Assembly (NCBI GenBank): GCA_029862935.1
Contig: JAOTWK010000183.1
Span: 1 to 7,006, forward strand
Reading direction: 5' to 3'
Source of the DNA: Gemmatimonadota bacterium
GTDB lineage: Bacteria; Gemmatimonadota; Gemmatimonadetes; Gemmatimonadales; GWC2-71-9
DNA: 7,006 bases
In this document: positions 1-5,750 of the stretch, piece after piece
Numbering within the stretch: position 1 is the first letter of the stretch
Layout: each line of letters starts with the position of its first letter
Program-made: the position numbers and the translations under genes
Notes under the pieces: generated by a model
Told to the model about the DNA's origin: nothing
Database searches by the model: none
What the model saw: only the letters and a program-made list of their open reading frames with translations

Positions 1-269
1 GCGATAGGGAGCGCCAGGAGCTCTGGGACATCATACGGATGATGTTCCGCCACCGCCGACCGCACGTCGTCCCACCGAGAACTCGCGGTCTTGAGAAGCA
101 CCTGCGCCTCCGACGATTCCTCCACGCGGCCTTCCCACCGATACACCGACGTAACGCCTGCAAACACCGTTCCACAAGCGACGATGCGCTCCTCCACCAG
201 TCGACGTACGAAGCCTCGCGCGTCCTGCTCGGTCGGCAGGGTCGTGAGCACGAGGATCGCCGGCGGCAT
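1..269 (-). CDS. cutA: CutA-family divalent cation tolerance protein, C-terminus cut by window edge
   Basis: Reading the minus strand from an ATG at 269-267 gives 89 codons open to the window edge. The family is recognisable from an N-terminal ILVLTTLPTEQDA strand, then ERIVACGTVFAGVTSVYRW at about residues 27-45, an EGRVEESSEAQVLLKT strand at about 46-61, and the signature HHPYDVPELLALPI at 76-89. These match E. coli CutA block for block (ACATLIPGATSLYYWEG and HHPYQTPELLVLPV). CutA is a small cytoplasmic trimer of ferredoxin-like fold; it was named for copper tolerance, but its physiological role is unsettled. Full-length members have about 105-115 residues, so roughly 15-25 C-terminal residues lie outside the window. 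A GTG five codons upstream is an alternative start; an in-frame TGA lies just before it. A G-rich GGGTGGGG lies about 10 bases before the ATG as a weak ribosome site. The gene is divergent from uvrA. The family call is secure; the substrate is not shown by sequence. Confidence 0.9.
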   Translation of the reverse strand, partial: MPPAILVLTTLPTEQDARGFVRRLVEERIVACGTVFAGVTSVYRWEGRVEESSEAQVLLKTASSRWDDVRSAVAEHHPYDVPELLALPI

Positions 270-314
270 GTGGTCTGGCCCCACCCATCACGTCCCGGTC
301 AAAAAGGGAGGTCC

Positions 315-343
315 AAAGTATCCCGCGAAAAAGGACCCCGCAA
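315..343 (-). promoter_or_regulatory. Candidate sigma70-type promoter for cutA
   Basis: On the minus strand TTGCGG (343-338) is followed after 17 bases by TACTTT (320-315). Each hexamer matches the housekeeping consensus at three or four positions, including the key TTG and TA...T bases. Predicted transcription would start near 308, giving a leader of about 40 bases before the cutA ATG. The stretch is AT-richer than its surroundings. This is eye-matching only, so confidence is low. Confidence 0.3.
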
Positions 344-367
344 GGAACGATGACCAGGGTCGGGGAA

Positions 368-397
368 TTGACCCGCGCTGCGAGCAATGCCTAGGTT
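368..397 (+). promoter_or_regulatory. Candidate uvrA promoter abutting the start codon
   Basis: TTGACC (368-373) and TAGGTT (392-397) are separated by 18 bases. The -35 box matches five of six consensus bases and the -10 box has the TA...T pattern. Initiation about 7-8 bases after the -10 box would fall at 404-406, exactly at the second in-frame ATG of uvrA (406), which would give a leaderless transcript. No LexA-like box (CTGT-N8-ACAG or GAAC-N4-GTTC) is visible in the 270-400 spacer, so no SOS control can be argued from sequence. Confidence 0.35.
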
Positions 398-399
398 CC

Positions 400-3246
400 A
401 TGGCTATGCCGAACGAGAACCTCATCGTCCGTGGCGCGCGCGTTCACAACCTCAAGAACGTTGACGTCGAGATCCCGCGGAACCGTCTCTCCGTGATCAC
501 GGGGCTCTCGGGTTCGGGCAAGTCCTCCCTGGCGTTTGACACGATTTATGCCGAAGGTCAGCGGCGCTATGTCGAGTCCCTGTCGGCCTACGCCCGGCAG
601 TTTCTCGGACTCATGGAGAAGCCGGACGTCGATGCCATTGAAGGGTTGTCGCCGGCCATTTCCATCGAACAGAAGGCACCCGGACACAACCCGCGCTCGA
701 CCGTGGGGACGGTAACCGAGGTGTACGACTACCTCCGGCTGCTCTGGGCACGCGTGGGGATTCCCCACTGCCCCAACGACGGGTCGCCCATCAGCCGCCA
801 GAGTGCGACGCAGATCTCCGAGATCGTGTCGGGCTGGCGGCAGGGAACGAAGATCGAGGTCGTGGCCCCGCTGGTGCGGGGACGCAAGGGGGAGTTCAAA
901 GACCTGTTTGAGAGCGCCCGACGGCAGGGGTTCGCCCGGGTCCGGGTCGACGGAGAGACCTACGATCTCACGAGCCCGCCCAAGCTCAACCGACGGGCCA
1001 ACCATGAGATCGGCTTGATCGTCGATCGGCTCGTGGTCGGGGCCAAGGACCGTCACCGACTCCACGATTCAATTGAGACCGCACTCAAGGCGGCTGACGG
1101 TCTCGTCGAGGTCATCAAGGGCAGCCGTGACCAGGCAGTGGTCTTCTCCGAACGATTCGCCTGCGGAACGTGCGGGTACTCGCTGCCCGAGCTCGAGCCG
1201 CGCCAGTTCTCGTTCAATTCCCCGTACGGGGCCTGCGCGGGATGTGGTGGCTTGGGAATGACGCGTGTGGTGAGCGCCGACCTCGTGCTCGGAGATGCGG
1301 GATTGTCCTTGCTCGAAGGGGTGGTGCTCCCTTGGGGCGAGCCCAAGGGCTACCTGCGGACTGTCGTGCTCCCGACCCTCGCAAAGGAACTGCAGTTTCG
1401 ACCCGAAGCGCCGTGGCAAGCCCTGACTGACGACGTTCGGCAGACGCTGCTCTACGGATTGCCGGGACAGCGCCTGCAATTCGGTACTGGACGGCGCGGC
1501 GGCAAGACATATGAAGTGGAGTGGGAGGGCATTCTCGCCAACGTCACGCGTCGGTATCACGATACGACGTCCGACGCCGTCCGTTTGCAGCTCACCGAGT
1601 ACATGGTCGAGGTGCCGTGCGACATGTGCCAAGGCCATCGACTCAAGCAGGAGAGCCTCAGCGTGCTGGTCGGTGGCAAGACCATCGGCGAAGTGGTCGA
1701 CCTGCCGGTGGAGAAGGCGCTGGCGTTCTTCGCCCATATCCCGTTGCGCGGTGTCAAGGGAACCGCAGGCATGGATGCCGAGATCGCAGAACCGATTCTC
1801 AAGGAGGTCATCGATCGACTGCGATTCCTGACGGATGTCGGGCTGGGGTACTTGACCCTCGGCAGGGCCGCCTCGTCGCTGTCTGGGGGAGAAGCCCAGC
1901 GTATCCGCTTGGCAACCCAGATTGGCAGCCGCCTGGTCGGCGTGCTGTACGTGTTGGACGAGCCATCGGTGGGCCTGCATCCGCGGGACAACGCGCGGTT
2001 GCTGGCGACGCTTTTCGGACTCCGAGACCTGGGGAACACCGTGGTGGTCGTCGAGCACGATGCTGACACGATTCACGCGGCCGACCACGTCATCGACTTG
2101 GGGCCGCGTGCGGGAAGGGACGGTGGCGAGGTCGTGGTGGAGGGAACGGTCGACGATGTGACGGCGCATGCCACCTCCCTCACTGGACGCTACCTTCGTG
2201 GAGAGCTGCGGATTCCTGTGCCTGCCGCACGACGTGCGGTGGACCGGAGTCGCACGCTTCGTGTGGTGGGGGCGCGCCAGCACAACCTGCGCGATCTCAC
2301 CGTGGAGTTCCCGCTGGGGCTGTTCGTGGCGGTGACGGGTGTCTCGGGTTCGGGCAAGTCCACGCTGGTGACGGACATCTTGTATCGCGCGCTTGCCCGC
2401 CGGCTCTACCGTTCCACGCAGCTGCCCGGAACGCACGACGGTCTCGAAGGCGCCGAATACATCGACAAGGTCCTCGACATCGATCAAAGCCCGATTGGCC
2501 GCACGCCGCGCTCGAATCCGGCGACGTACACCGGTCTGTTCACACCAATTCGCCAACTCTACGCGCAACTGCCGGAATCGAAGCTCCGCGGCTATGGACC
2601 CGGTCGATTCTCGTTCAACGTGAAAGGCGGTCGCTGCGAGTCCTGTCAGGGCGACGGGCTCGTAAAGATCGAGATGCACTTCTTGCCCGATGTGTACGTC
2701 TCGTGCGACGTGTGCAAAGGGAGGCGCTACAACCGCGAGACGCTGGACATCCGCTACCGTGGGAAGTCCATCGCCGACGTGCTCGACATGACGGTCGCTG
2801 ACGCATTGGAGTTCTTCGACCAGCAACCCCGGATCCGAGCTCGCCTCGAATTGCTGAATGATGTTGGCCTCGGCTACATCCACCTCGGACAGAGCGCCAC
2901 GACCCTGTCCGGCGGCGAGGCGCAACGGGTGAAGTTGGCCACGGAGCTGAGCAAGCGGGATACGGGCCGGACCCTCTACATGCTCGATGAGCCGACGACG
3001 GGGCTCCATTTCGAAGATGTACGCCTGCTGCTCGACGTGCTCCACCGACTCGTAGACAAGGGCAACACGGTGATCGTGATCGAGCACAACCTAGAGGTCG
3101 TGAAGACGGCAGATTGGATCATCGATCTGGGGCCAGAGGGAGGGGAGCGCGGCGGTAAGGTGGTGGCGGCCGGGCCGCCGGAACAGGTGGTGGAGAAGGC
3201 CCGTGCGTATACCGCTGGCTTCCTGCAGACGGTGCTCGATCGGTGA
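400..3246 (+). CDS. uvrA: UvrA, excision-repair ABC ATPase (excinuclease ABC subunit A)
   Basis: UvrA is the cytoplasmic damage-recognition subunit of the UvrABC system; as a dimer it scans DNA and loads UvrB at lesions. From ATG 400 the protein has 948 residues (E. coli: 940). It has two ABC ATPase modules, each split by inserted domains. Module I: Walker [10 protein letters not shown] at 35-43, signature LSGGE at 494-498, Walker [10 protein letters not shown] at 515-523, H-loop His553. Module II: Walker [10 protein letters not shown] at 647-655, LSGGE at 836-840, Walker B TLYMLDEP at 858-865, His896. Zinc modules: Cys255/258/279/282 (C-X2-C-X20-C-X2-C) and Cys746/749/769/772 (C-X2-C-X19-C-X2-C), the latter the DNA-contacting finger. 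Nothing is missing or truncated. The open frame extends upstream to 91, but homology begins only at [15 protein letters not shown], so the start is ATG 400 or ATG 406. Neither has a convincing Shine-Dalgarno site, and the nearby promoter geometry favours 406. It is divergent from cutA and followed by a 76-base gap. Confidence 0.98.
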   Translation: MAMPNENLIVRGARVHNLKNVDVEIPRNRLSVITGLSGSGKSSLAFDTIYAEGQRRYVESLSAYARQFLGLMEKPDVDAIEGLSPAISIEQKAPGHNPRSTVGTVTEVYDYLRLLWARVGIPHCPNDGSPISRQSATQISEIVSGWRQGTKIEVVAPLVRGRKGEFKDLFESARRQGFARVRVDGETYDLTSPPKLNRRANHEIGLIVDRLVVGAKDRHRLHDSIETALKAADGLVEVIKGSRDQAVVFSERFACGTCGYSLPELEPRQFSFNSPYGACAGCGGLGMTRVVSADLVLGDAGLSLLEGVVLPWGEPKGYLRTVVLPTLAKELQFRPEAPWQALTDDVRQTLLYGLPGQRLQFGTGRRGGKTYEVEWEGILANVTRRYHDTTSDAVRLQLTEYMVEVPCDMCQGHRLKQESLSVLVGGKTIGEVVDLPVEKALAFFAHIPLRGVKGTAGMDAEIAEPILKEVIDRLRFLTDVGLGYLTLGRAASSLSGGEAQRIRLATQIGSRLVGVLYVLDEPSVGLHPRDNARLLATLFGLRDLGNTVVVVEHDADTIHAADHVIDLGPRAGRDGGEVVVEGTVDDVTAHATSLTGRYLRGELRIPVPAARRAVDRSRTLRVVGARQHNLRDLTVEFPLGLFVAVTGVSGSGKSTLVTDILYRALARRLYRSTQLPGTHDGLEGAEYIDKVLDIDQSPIGRTPRSNPATYTGLFTPIRQLYAQLPESKLRGYGPGRFSFNVKGGRCESCQGDGLVKIEMHFLPDVYVSCDVCKGRRYNRETLDIRYRGKSIADVLDMTVADALEFFDQQPRIRARLELLNDVGLGYIHLGQSATTLSGGEAQRVKLATELSKRDTGRTLYMLDEPTTGLHFEDVRLLLDVLHRLVDKGNTVIVIEHNLEVVKTADWIIDLGPEGGERGGKVVAAGPPEQVVEKARAYTAGFLQTVLDR

Positions 3247-3322
3247 GCGGCTTTACATCCCGATGGTTCGTGACACTTTTGGGAGGCGTGCGCCGTACAG
3301 TCCGGCGGGAGAACCACCCACG
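3247..3322 (+). promoter_or_regulatory. Short spacer before the small-gene array; weak promoter candidates
   Basis: This 76-base spacer has no T-tract terminator for uvrA, so readthrough into the array is possible. Promoter-like elements are TTTACA (3252-3257, five of six -35 bases) with a poor -10 (ACTTTT, 3275-3280), and TACAGT (3296-3301, TA...T) without a well-spaced -35. A five-pair stem CGCCG/CGGCG (3291-3295 with 3303-3307) surrounds that second box. GGGAGA at 3307-3312 is the probable ribosome site for the gene starting at 3323. Only the ribosome site is reasonably supported. Confidence 0.25.
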
Positions 3323-3586
3323 ATGAACGATCCAATTGAAATTGCTGTCGCCATTCTCATCAGCCTGAGTTCCGTGGGGGTGCTGGGAGTGACCGGAGCG
3401 TTCGCGTGGGGACTGATTCAACGGTGGAGTCGCCCCAGGCCGGTGCTGCCGTCGGCTGAGCTGGACGAGCTGCGCAAGGCGATCGACCATCTTTCCGGTG
3501 AGGTGGCGGACATCCACGAGCGGGTGGATTTCGCGGAGCGCGTGCTCGCGCAGCGGGACCAGCCCCGACTGAAGGAAGGAGCATAG
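3323..3586 (+). CDS. Small PspB-like membrane/coiled-coil protein, array member 1
   Basis: 87 residues. An unusually long hydrophobic stretch (about 5-32) forms one membrane helix, followed by the basic QRWSRPR, which puts the C-terminal part in the cytoplasm by the positive-inside rule. A coiled coil runs from about 45 to 78 (ELDELRKAIDHLSGEVADIH) into the array's shared segment HERVDFAERVL at 65-75, then a short charged tail PRLKEGA. E. coli PspB (74 residues) has the same order: membrane helix, cytoplasmic coiled coil, and an ERIQALESILD segment. The start ATG 3323 has GGGAGA ten bases upstream. An in-frame ATG at 3263 would add a 20-residue polar N-terminus with no ribosome site and was not chosen. 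This is the most divergent of the five paralogues: Val replaces Leu and His replaces Glu in the motif. Relatedness to the other four is seen directly; homology to PspB is likely but unproven, and the function is inferred. Confidence 0.85.
   Translation: MNDPIEIAVAILISLSSVGVLGVTGAFAWGLIQRWSRPRPVLPSAELDELRKAIDHLSGEVADIHERVDFAERVLAQRDQPRLKEGA
3572..3581 (+). promoter_or_regulatory. Strong ribosome binding site that fixes the GTG start of array member 2
   Basis: AAGGAAGGAG lies at the end of the preceding gene; its AGGAG core (3577-3581) is seven bases before GTG 3589. It is the best Shine-Dalgarno match in the array and supports a non-ATG start two bases after the upstream stop codon. Confidence 0.7.
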
Positions 3587-3588
3587 CT

Positions 3589-3864
3589 GTGGGCGAGATC
3601 GCACCGTTCTTAGTCCCGATCACCCTGTTTCTGACGATCGGCGCCGTCGCCATCTTCAGAGGTCCGCTTGGTAAGGCGCTCGGCGAGCGGATCGCCGGGA
3701 AAGAGCGCGTGGTCGATCACGCCGAGTCGGAAGCCTTGCGTGGCGAGATGGACGAGATGCGCTATCGGCTCACCGAGCTCGAAGAACGCCTGGACTTTGC
3801 CGAGCGGATCCTGGCGAAGCAGAAGGACGCAGGGCAGCTTCCCCCGGGACATAGCCGTGCCTGA
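3589..3864 (+). CDS. Small PspB-like membrane/coiled-coil protein, array member 2
   Basis: 91 residues from a GTG start, two bases after member 1. A membrane helix spans about 4-23 (IAPFLVPITLFLTIGAVAIF), then a basic amphipathic stretch RGPLGKALGERIAGKER (24-40). A charged coiled coil (about 44-80) contains the shared EERLDFAERIL at 65-75, the same residue numbers as in member 1. The tail is KDAGQLPPGHSRA. The juxtamembrane PLGKALGERI is nearly repeated in member 5 (PVGKAIAERI), so these two form a closer pair. Heptad spacing of Leu61, Leu64, Leu68, Ala71 and Leu75 suggests oligomerisation through this helix. The 3' end overlaps member 3 by eight bases, so translation is probably coupled. 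It is probably an inner-membrane protein with a cytoplasmic helix able to contact PspA or sister paralogues; this is inferred from PspB-like architecture and position, not shown. Confidence 0.88.
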   Translation: MGEIAPFLVPITLFLTIGAVAIFRGPLGKALGERIAGKERVVDHAESEALRGEMDEMRYRLTELEERLDFAERILAKQKDAGQLPPGHSRA

Positions 3865-4159
3865 TTGGTTCTGGATCCAGAGTGTGGTGTTCCCGATTCT
3901 GGGGATGGGGATGGGAGCGTTCTTCCTCTATGGGACCTATCGCGTCGTGATGCGGGCCATCGATCGCAAGCACGAGCGTGAGATGGCCGGGCGTGGTGGG
4001 CTGTCAGCCGAGCAGCTGCAGCAGTTGCAGGGTCGATTGGAGTTGTTGGATGACATCAGTCTCAGGGTACAGGATGTCGAAGAGCGATTGGACTTCACCG
4101 AGCGGGTCCTGACTCGCGACCGCGAACGCGGCCAGCTCGGCCGCGGGGAGCGATCATAG
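3857..4159 (+). CDS. Small PspB-like membrane/coiled-coil protein, array member 3
   Basis: 100 residues from GTG 3857, which lies inside the last codons of member 2 (eight-base overlap). The frame is open further upstream to 3668, but that part is out-of-frame member 2 sequence with no membrane helix at its end, so GTG 3857 is preferred; a weak GGGA (3846-3849) precedes it. The aromatic N-terminus MPDWFWIQ leads into a membrane helix (about 4-30, rich in Gly-Met: PILGMGMGAFFLYG). Then come YRVVMRAIDRKHERE, a Gln/Leu-rich coiled coil (AEQLQQLQGRLELLDD, about 51-66) and EERLDFTERVL at 75-85, where Thr replaces the Ala found in the other four. The tail RERGQLGRGERS resembles that of member 4. 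The post-membrane YRVVMRAIDRKH parallels YRTVNKLLDKRH of member 4, making these two a subgroup. The specific role is unknown. Confidence 0.86.
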   Translation: MPDWFWIQSVVFPILGMGMGAFFLYGTYRVVMRAIDRKHEREMAGRGGLSAEQLQQLQGRLELLDDISLRVQDVEERLDFTERVLTRDRERGQLGRGERS

Positions 4160-4161
4160 CG

Positions 4162-4515
4162 ATGCCGATGGCGGCGGCAGTGAGCCTCGCGCAGGGAGGG
4201 GGCGTGGCAGTGCCTCCACTCCCGCCCGAGATCGGGGCGGTCATGATCTTCAATGAGATCGTGTTGCCACTCATCGGCATTGCGTTCGGCGGTGTCGTGG
4301 TGTGGTGGATCTACCGCACGGTCAACAAATTGCTGGACAAGCGTCATGGAGGCCCCGAGATCGAGGCACTCCATGAGGAGATCGAGCGCCTGAAGAGTGA
4401 CGGGGTGACGGTCGAGCAATTTGCGGTGCGGCTCGGCGAAGTCGAAGAGCGACTCGATTTTGCTGAACGGCTTCTCACGCAGCACAAGCAAGAGCGCCTG
4501 GGGCGAGGACAGTAG
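4162..4515 (+). CDS. Small PspB-like membrane/coiled-coil protein, array member 4 (start uncertain)
   Basis: 117 residues if started at ATG 4162, two bases after member 3, with GGGGAG 11 bases upstream. This gives a 26-residue Ala/Gly/Pro-rich N-terminus (MPMAAAVSLAQGGG...) that no sister protein has. Alternatives are GTG 4204 or GTG 4210, behind a much stronger AGGGAGGGGG (4193-4202), or ATG 4243 (MIFNEIVLPLIG), which would make it 90 residues and put the shared motif near residue 68 as in its sisters. The membrane helix is IFNEIVLPLIGIAFGGVVVWWIY (29-51), followed by RTVNKLLDKRHGG. A coiled coil (IEALHEEIERLKSD, 67-80) precedes EERLDFAERLL at 95-105, and the tail is ERLGRGQ. The extended N-terminus could also be a weak signal-like segment, but a second membrane helix is not apparent. 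The gene is secure; the first 16-27 residues are not. Confidence 0.83.
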   Translation: MPMAAAVSLAQGGGVAVPPLPPEIGAVMIFNEIVLPLIGIAFGGVVVWWIYRTVNKLLDKRHGGPEIEALHEEIERLKSDGVTVEQFAVRLGEVEERLDFAERLLTQHKQERLGRGQ

Positions 4516-4521
4516 TCAATC

Positions 4522-4824
4522 GTGGAAGACATCATTCTGGGAACCATCCTGTTTGGCGGTGGCATGCTCTTCCTCCTTGCGATTTCGCCGGTTGGGAAGG
4601 CCATCGCCGAGCGCATCCGGCGCGGCGGCCCCGGGGGGCCTGACGCCACGGTGGCGCGACTGGAGGAGTCGCAGATGGCGCTCATCGAAGAGGTGGAAGC
4701 GCTGCGCACCGAAGTGACGGAGGTGCACGACCGCCTCGACTTCGCGGAGCGGATCCTGCTGCAGGGCCGTCAGGAGGGTATCCTCGCCCCGGGGCAGCAC
4801 CCTGATGGTGAGCCAGAATCGTGA
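4522..4824 (+). CDS. Small PspB-like membrane/coiled-coil protein, array member 5
   Basis: 100 residues from GTG 4522, six bases after member 4. It is the only plausible initiation codon before the membrane helix (about 4-22, DIILGTILFGGGMLFLLAI). A GAGGA 12 bases upstream is distant, so coupling to the preceding stop is likely. The juxtamembrane SPVGKAIAERIRRGGPGG matches member 2. A coiled coil (ATVARLEESQMALIEEVEAL, about 42-61) leads to HDRLDFAERIL at 69-79, then QGRQEGILAPGQHPDGEPES. This tail resembles member 2 (GQLPPGH) and is the longest of the array. It is the last array gene and lies 155 bases before pspA. Topology and motif support a PspB-like inner-membrane protein with a cytoplasmic C-terminus; no enzymatic residues are evident. 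Confidence 0.87.
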   Translation: MEDIILGTILFGGGMLFLLAISPVGKAIAERIRRGGPGGPDATVARLEESQMALIEEVEALRTEVTEVHDRLDFAERILLQGRQEGILAPGQHPDGEPES

Positions 4825-4979
4825 GGAGATGGTGAGCCCGGCGACGCCGGCGACCAGGAACTCGCTCGGGGTCGCTGAACCGGGTCCGCGATAGCAGATT
4901 AGATTGGGGAGCACGCACTTCATGACTGCAGCGCGCCCGTACCGGCTGAGGGCGCTTCATCGGGAGAGGTGACTCGCAC
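4825..4979 (+). promoter_or_regulatory. Spacer upstream of pspA with strong ribosome site and possible promoter
   Basis: This is the largest non-coding gap in the plus-strand cluster. Near its start CCGGC-GAC-GCCGG (4838-4850) forms a small GC hairpin with no T-tract, so it is not a convincing terminator. An AT-richer pocket at 4891-4905 contains TAGATT (4900-4905, four of six -10 bases), but no well-spaced -35 is visible. No clear sigma54 GG-N10-GC element was found, although enterobacterial pspA uses one. GAGGTGA (4966-4972), seven bases before ATG 4980, is an excellent Shine-Dalgarno site. A 21-codon ORF from ATG 4829 is probably spurious. A separate pspA promoter is plausible but unproven. 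Confidence 0.35.
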
Positions 4980-5750
4980 ATGGGCATTTTTCAGCGTTTG
5001 GCGACGGTCATCAAAGCACAGATCAACGCGCTGATCGGGAGAGCGGAGAATCCCGAGAAGGTCCTCGATCAGCTGCTCCTCGACATGCGCGGCTCACTCG
5101 CGAAGACCAAACAGGAGGTCGCGACCGCCATAGCAGACGAGAAGAAGCTGCAGGCGCAGGTCGAGAAGGAGAAGAAGGCCTCCGAGGACTGGGAGCGTCG
5201 GGCGATGCTCGCGGTTCAGGAGGGGCGCGATGATCTGGCGAAACAGGCCTTGATTCGACACAACGAGCACCTGCAGCACGCCCAGGCCCTCCACGAGACG
5301 TGGGTGCGCCACAAGGGCGACGTCGAATCGCTCAAGGTGTCGCTCCGTGAGTTGAACGACAGGATCGAGGATGCCAAGCGGAAGAAGAACCTGCTGGTGG
5401 CACGGCAGCGTCGGGCTGAGGCGCAGGGACGCATCCAAGAGACCATGTCGAGCATGTCGGACCAGAGCGCCTTCGAGAGCTTCAAGCGCATGGAAGAGCG
5501 GATCGAGGACATGGAGCGGCAGGCCCTGGCCACGGCTGAGCTCGCCGGGGAGCTCGAGGGAGATACCCTGCAGCAGCAGTTCCATGCGCTCGAGTACAAG
5601 GGGACCGCCGACAACCAGCTGCTGGCGCTCAAGAAGAAGATGGGCATGCTCCCGCCGGGCGAGGGGGACGAACGGCCACAGTTGCCGGATGGCGAGGACA
5701 TCGAAGATGCCGAGCTCGTCGAAGACGATGAGGTGAGTAAGGACAATTGA
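4980..5750 (+). CDS. pspA: PspA/IM30 (Vipp1) family membrane-stress protein
   Basis: PspA is a peripheral inner-membrane protein of the ESCRT-III superfamily. It assembles into helical or ring scaffolds that stabilise and remodel damaged membrane and, in enterobacteria, also inhibits the activator PspF. The 256-residue protein shows the amphipathic N-terminal membrane-binding helix MGIFQRLATVIKAQINALIG (1-20) and the junction RAENPEK (21-27). Long charged helices run to about residue 215, including WERRAMLAVQEGRDDLAKQAL (71-91) and FESFKRMEERIEDMERQA (165-182), and the closing QLLALKKKMGM comes at 213-223. All four blocks align with E. coli PspA (MGIF, NALLEKAEDPQK, EREDLARAAL, FESFERRIDQME). 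It is about 34 residues longer than E. coli PspA because of a Pro/acidic tail: residues 227-256 hold 14 Asp/Glu. The start is fixed by the conserved MGIF and GAGGTGA upstream. It follows five PspB-like genes and overlaps the next gene, so it is probably co-expressed with it. Confidence 0.95.
   Translation: MGIFQRLATVIKAQINALIGRAENPEKVLDQLLLDMRGSLAKTKQEVATAIADEKKLQAQVEKEKKASEDWERRAMLAVQEGRDDLAKQALIRHNEHLQHAQALHETWVRHKGDVESLKVSLRELNDRIEDAKRKKNLLVARQRRAEAQGRIQETMSSMSDQSAFESFKRMEERIEDMERQALATAELAGELEGDTLQQQFHALEYKGTADNQLLALKKKMGMLPPGEGDERPQLPDGEDIEDAELVEDDEVSKDN

Larger units (their letters stand above)
3323..4824 (+). repeat. Tandem array of five diverged paralogous genes
   Basis: Five consecutive genes encode one architecture. 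The shared C-terminal segments lie at 3515-3547, 3781-3813, 4079-4111, 4444-4476 and 4726-4758, with consensus [EH]-[ED]-R-[LV]-D-F-[AT]-E-R-[IVL]-L. Intergenic spacings are +2, -8, +2 and +6 bases, indicating one transcript with coupled translation. DNA similarity is confined to short stretches around the motif (for example GCGGATCCTG shared by members 2 and 5). The duplications are therefore old or under diversifying pressure, not recent copies. The array is a gene-family expansion, not a DNA repeat in the mobile-element sense. Confidence 0.85.

Noticed and set aside
31..387. 118-codon minus-strand open frame at the left edge
   Set aside because: It overlaps cutA in a different frame; the frame beginning at 269 gives an unmistakable CutA sequence instead.
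91..399. N-terminal extension of uvrA by 103 codons
   Set aside because: It overlaps the divergent cutA gene, is Arg/Ser/Thr-rich with no UvrA homology, and UvrA proteins begin right before the RGARxHNLKN block.
1069..3087. 672-codon open frame on the minus strand inside uvrA
   Set aside because: It is antisense to an intact uvrA with all catalytic motifs, its translation has no recognisable domain and is rich in Arg/His/Gln as expected for a GC-rich shadow frame.
3263..3322. Earlier ATG start for array member 1
   Set aside because: It would add a 20-residue polar leader unlike its sisters and lacks a ribosome site, whereas ATG 3323 has GGGAGA at suitable distance.
4838..4850. CCGGC-GAC-GCCGG hairpin as a terminator between the array and pspA
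   Set aside because: The stem is only five pairs with no following T-tract; such small GC palindromes are expected by chance in this composition.
4829..4894. 21-codon ORF (MVSPATPATRN...) between the array and pspA
   Set aside because: It is very short, shows no conserved feature, and the GAGGAG before it directly abuts the ATG, too close to act as a ribosome site.
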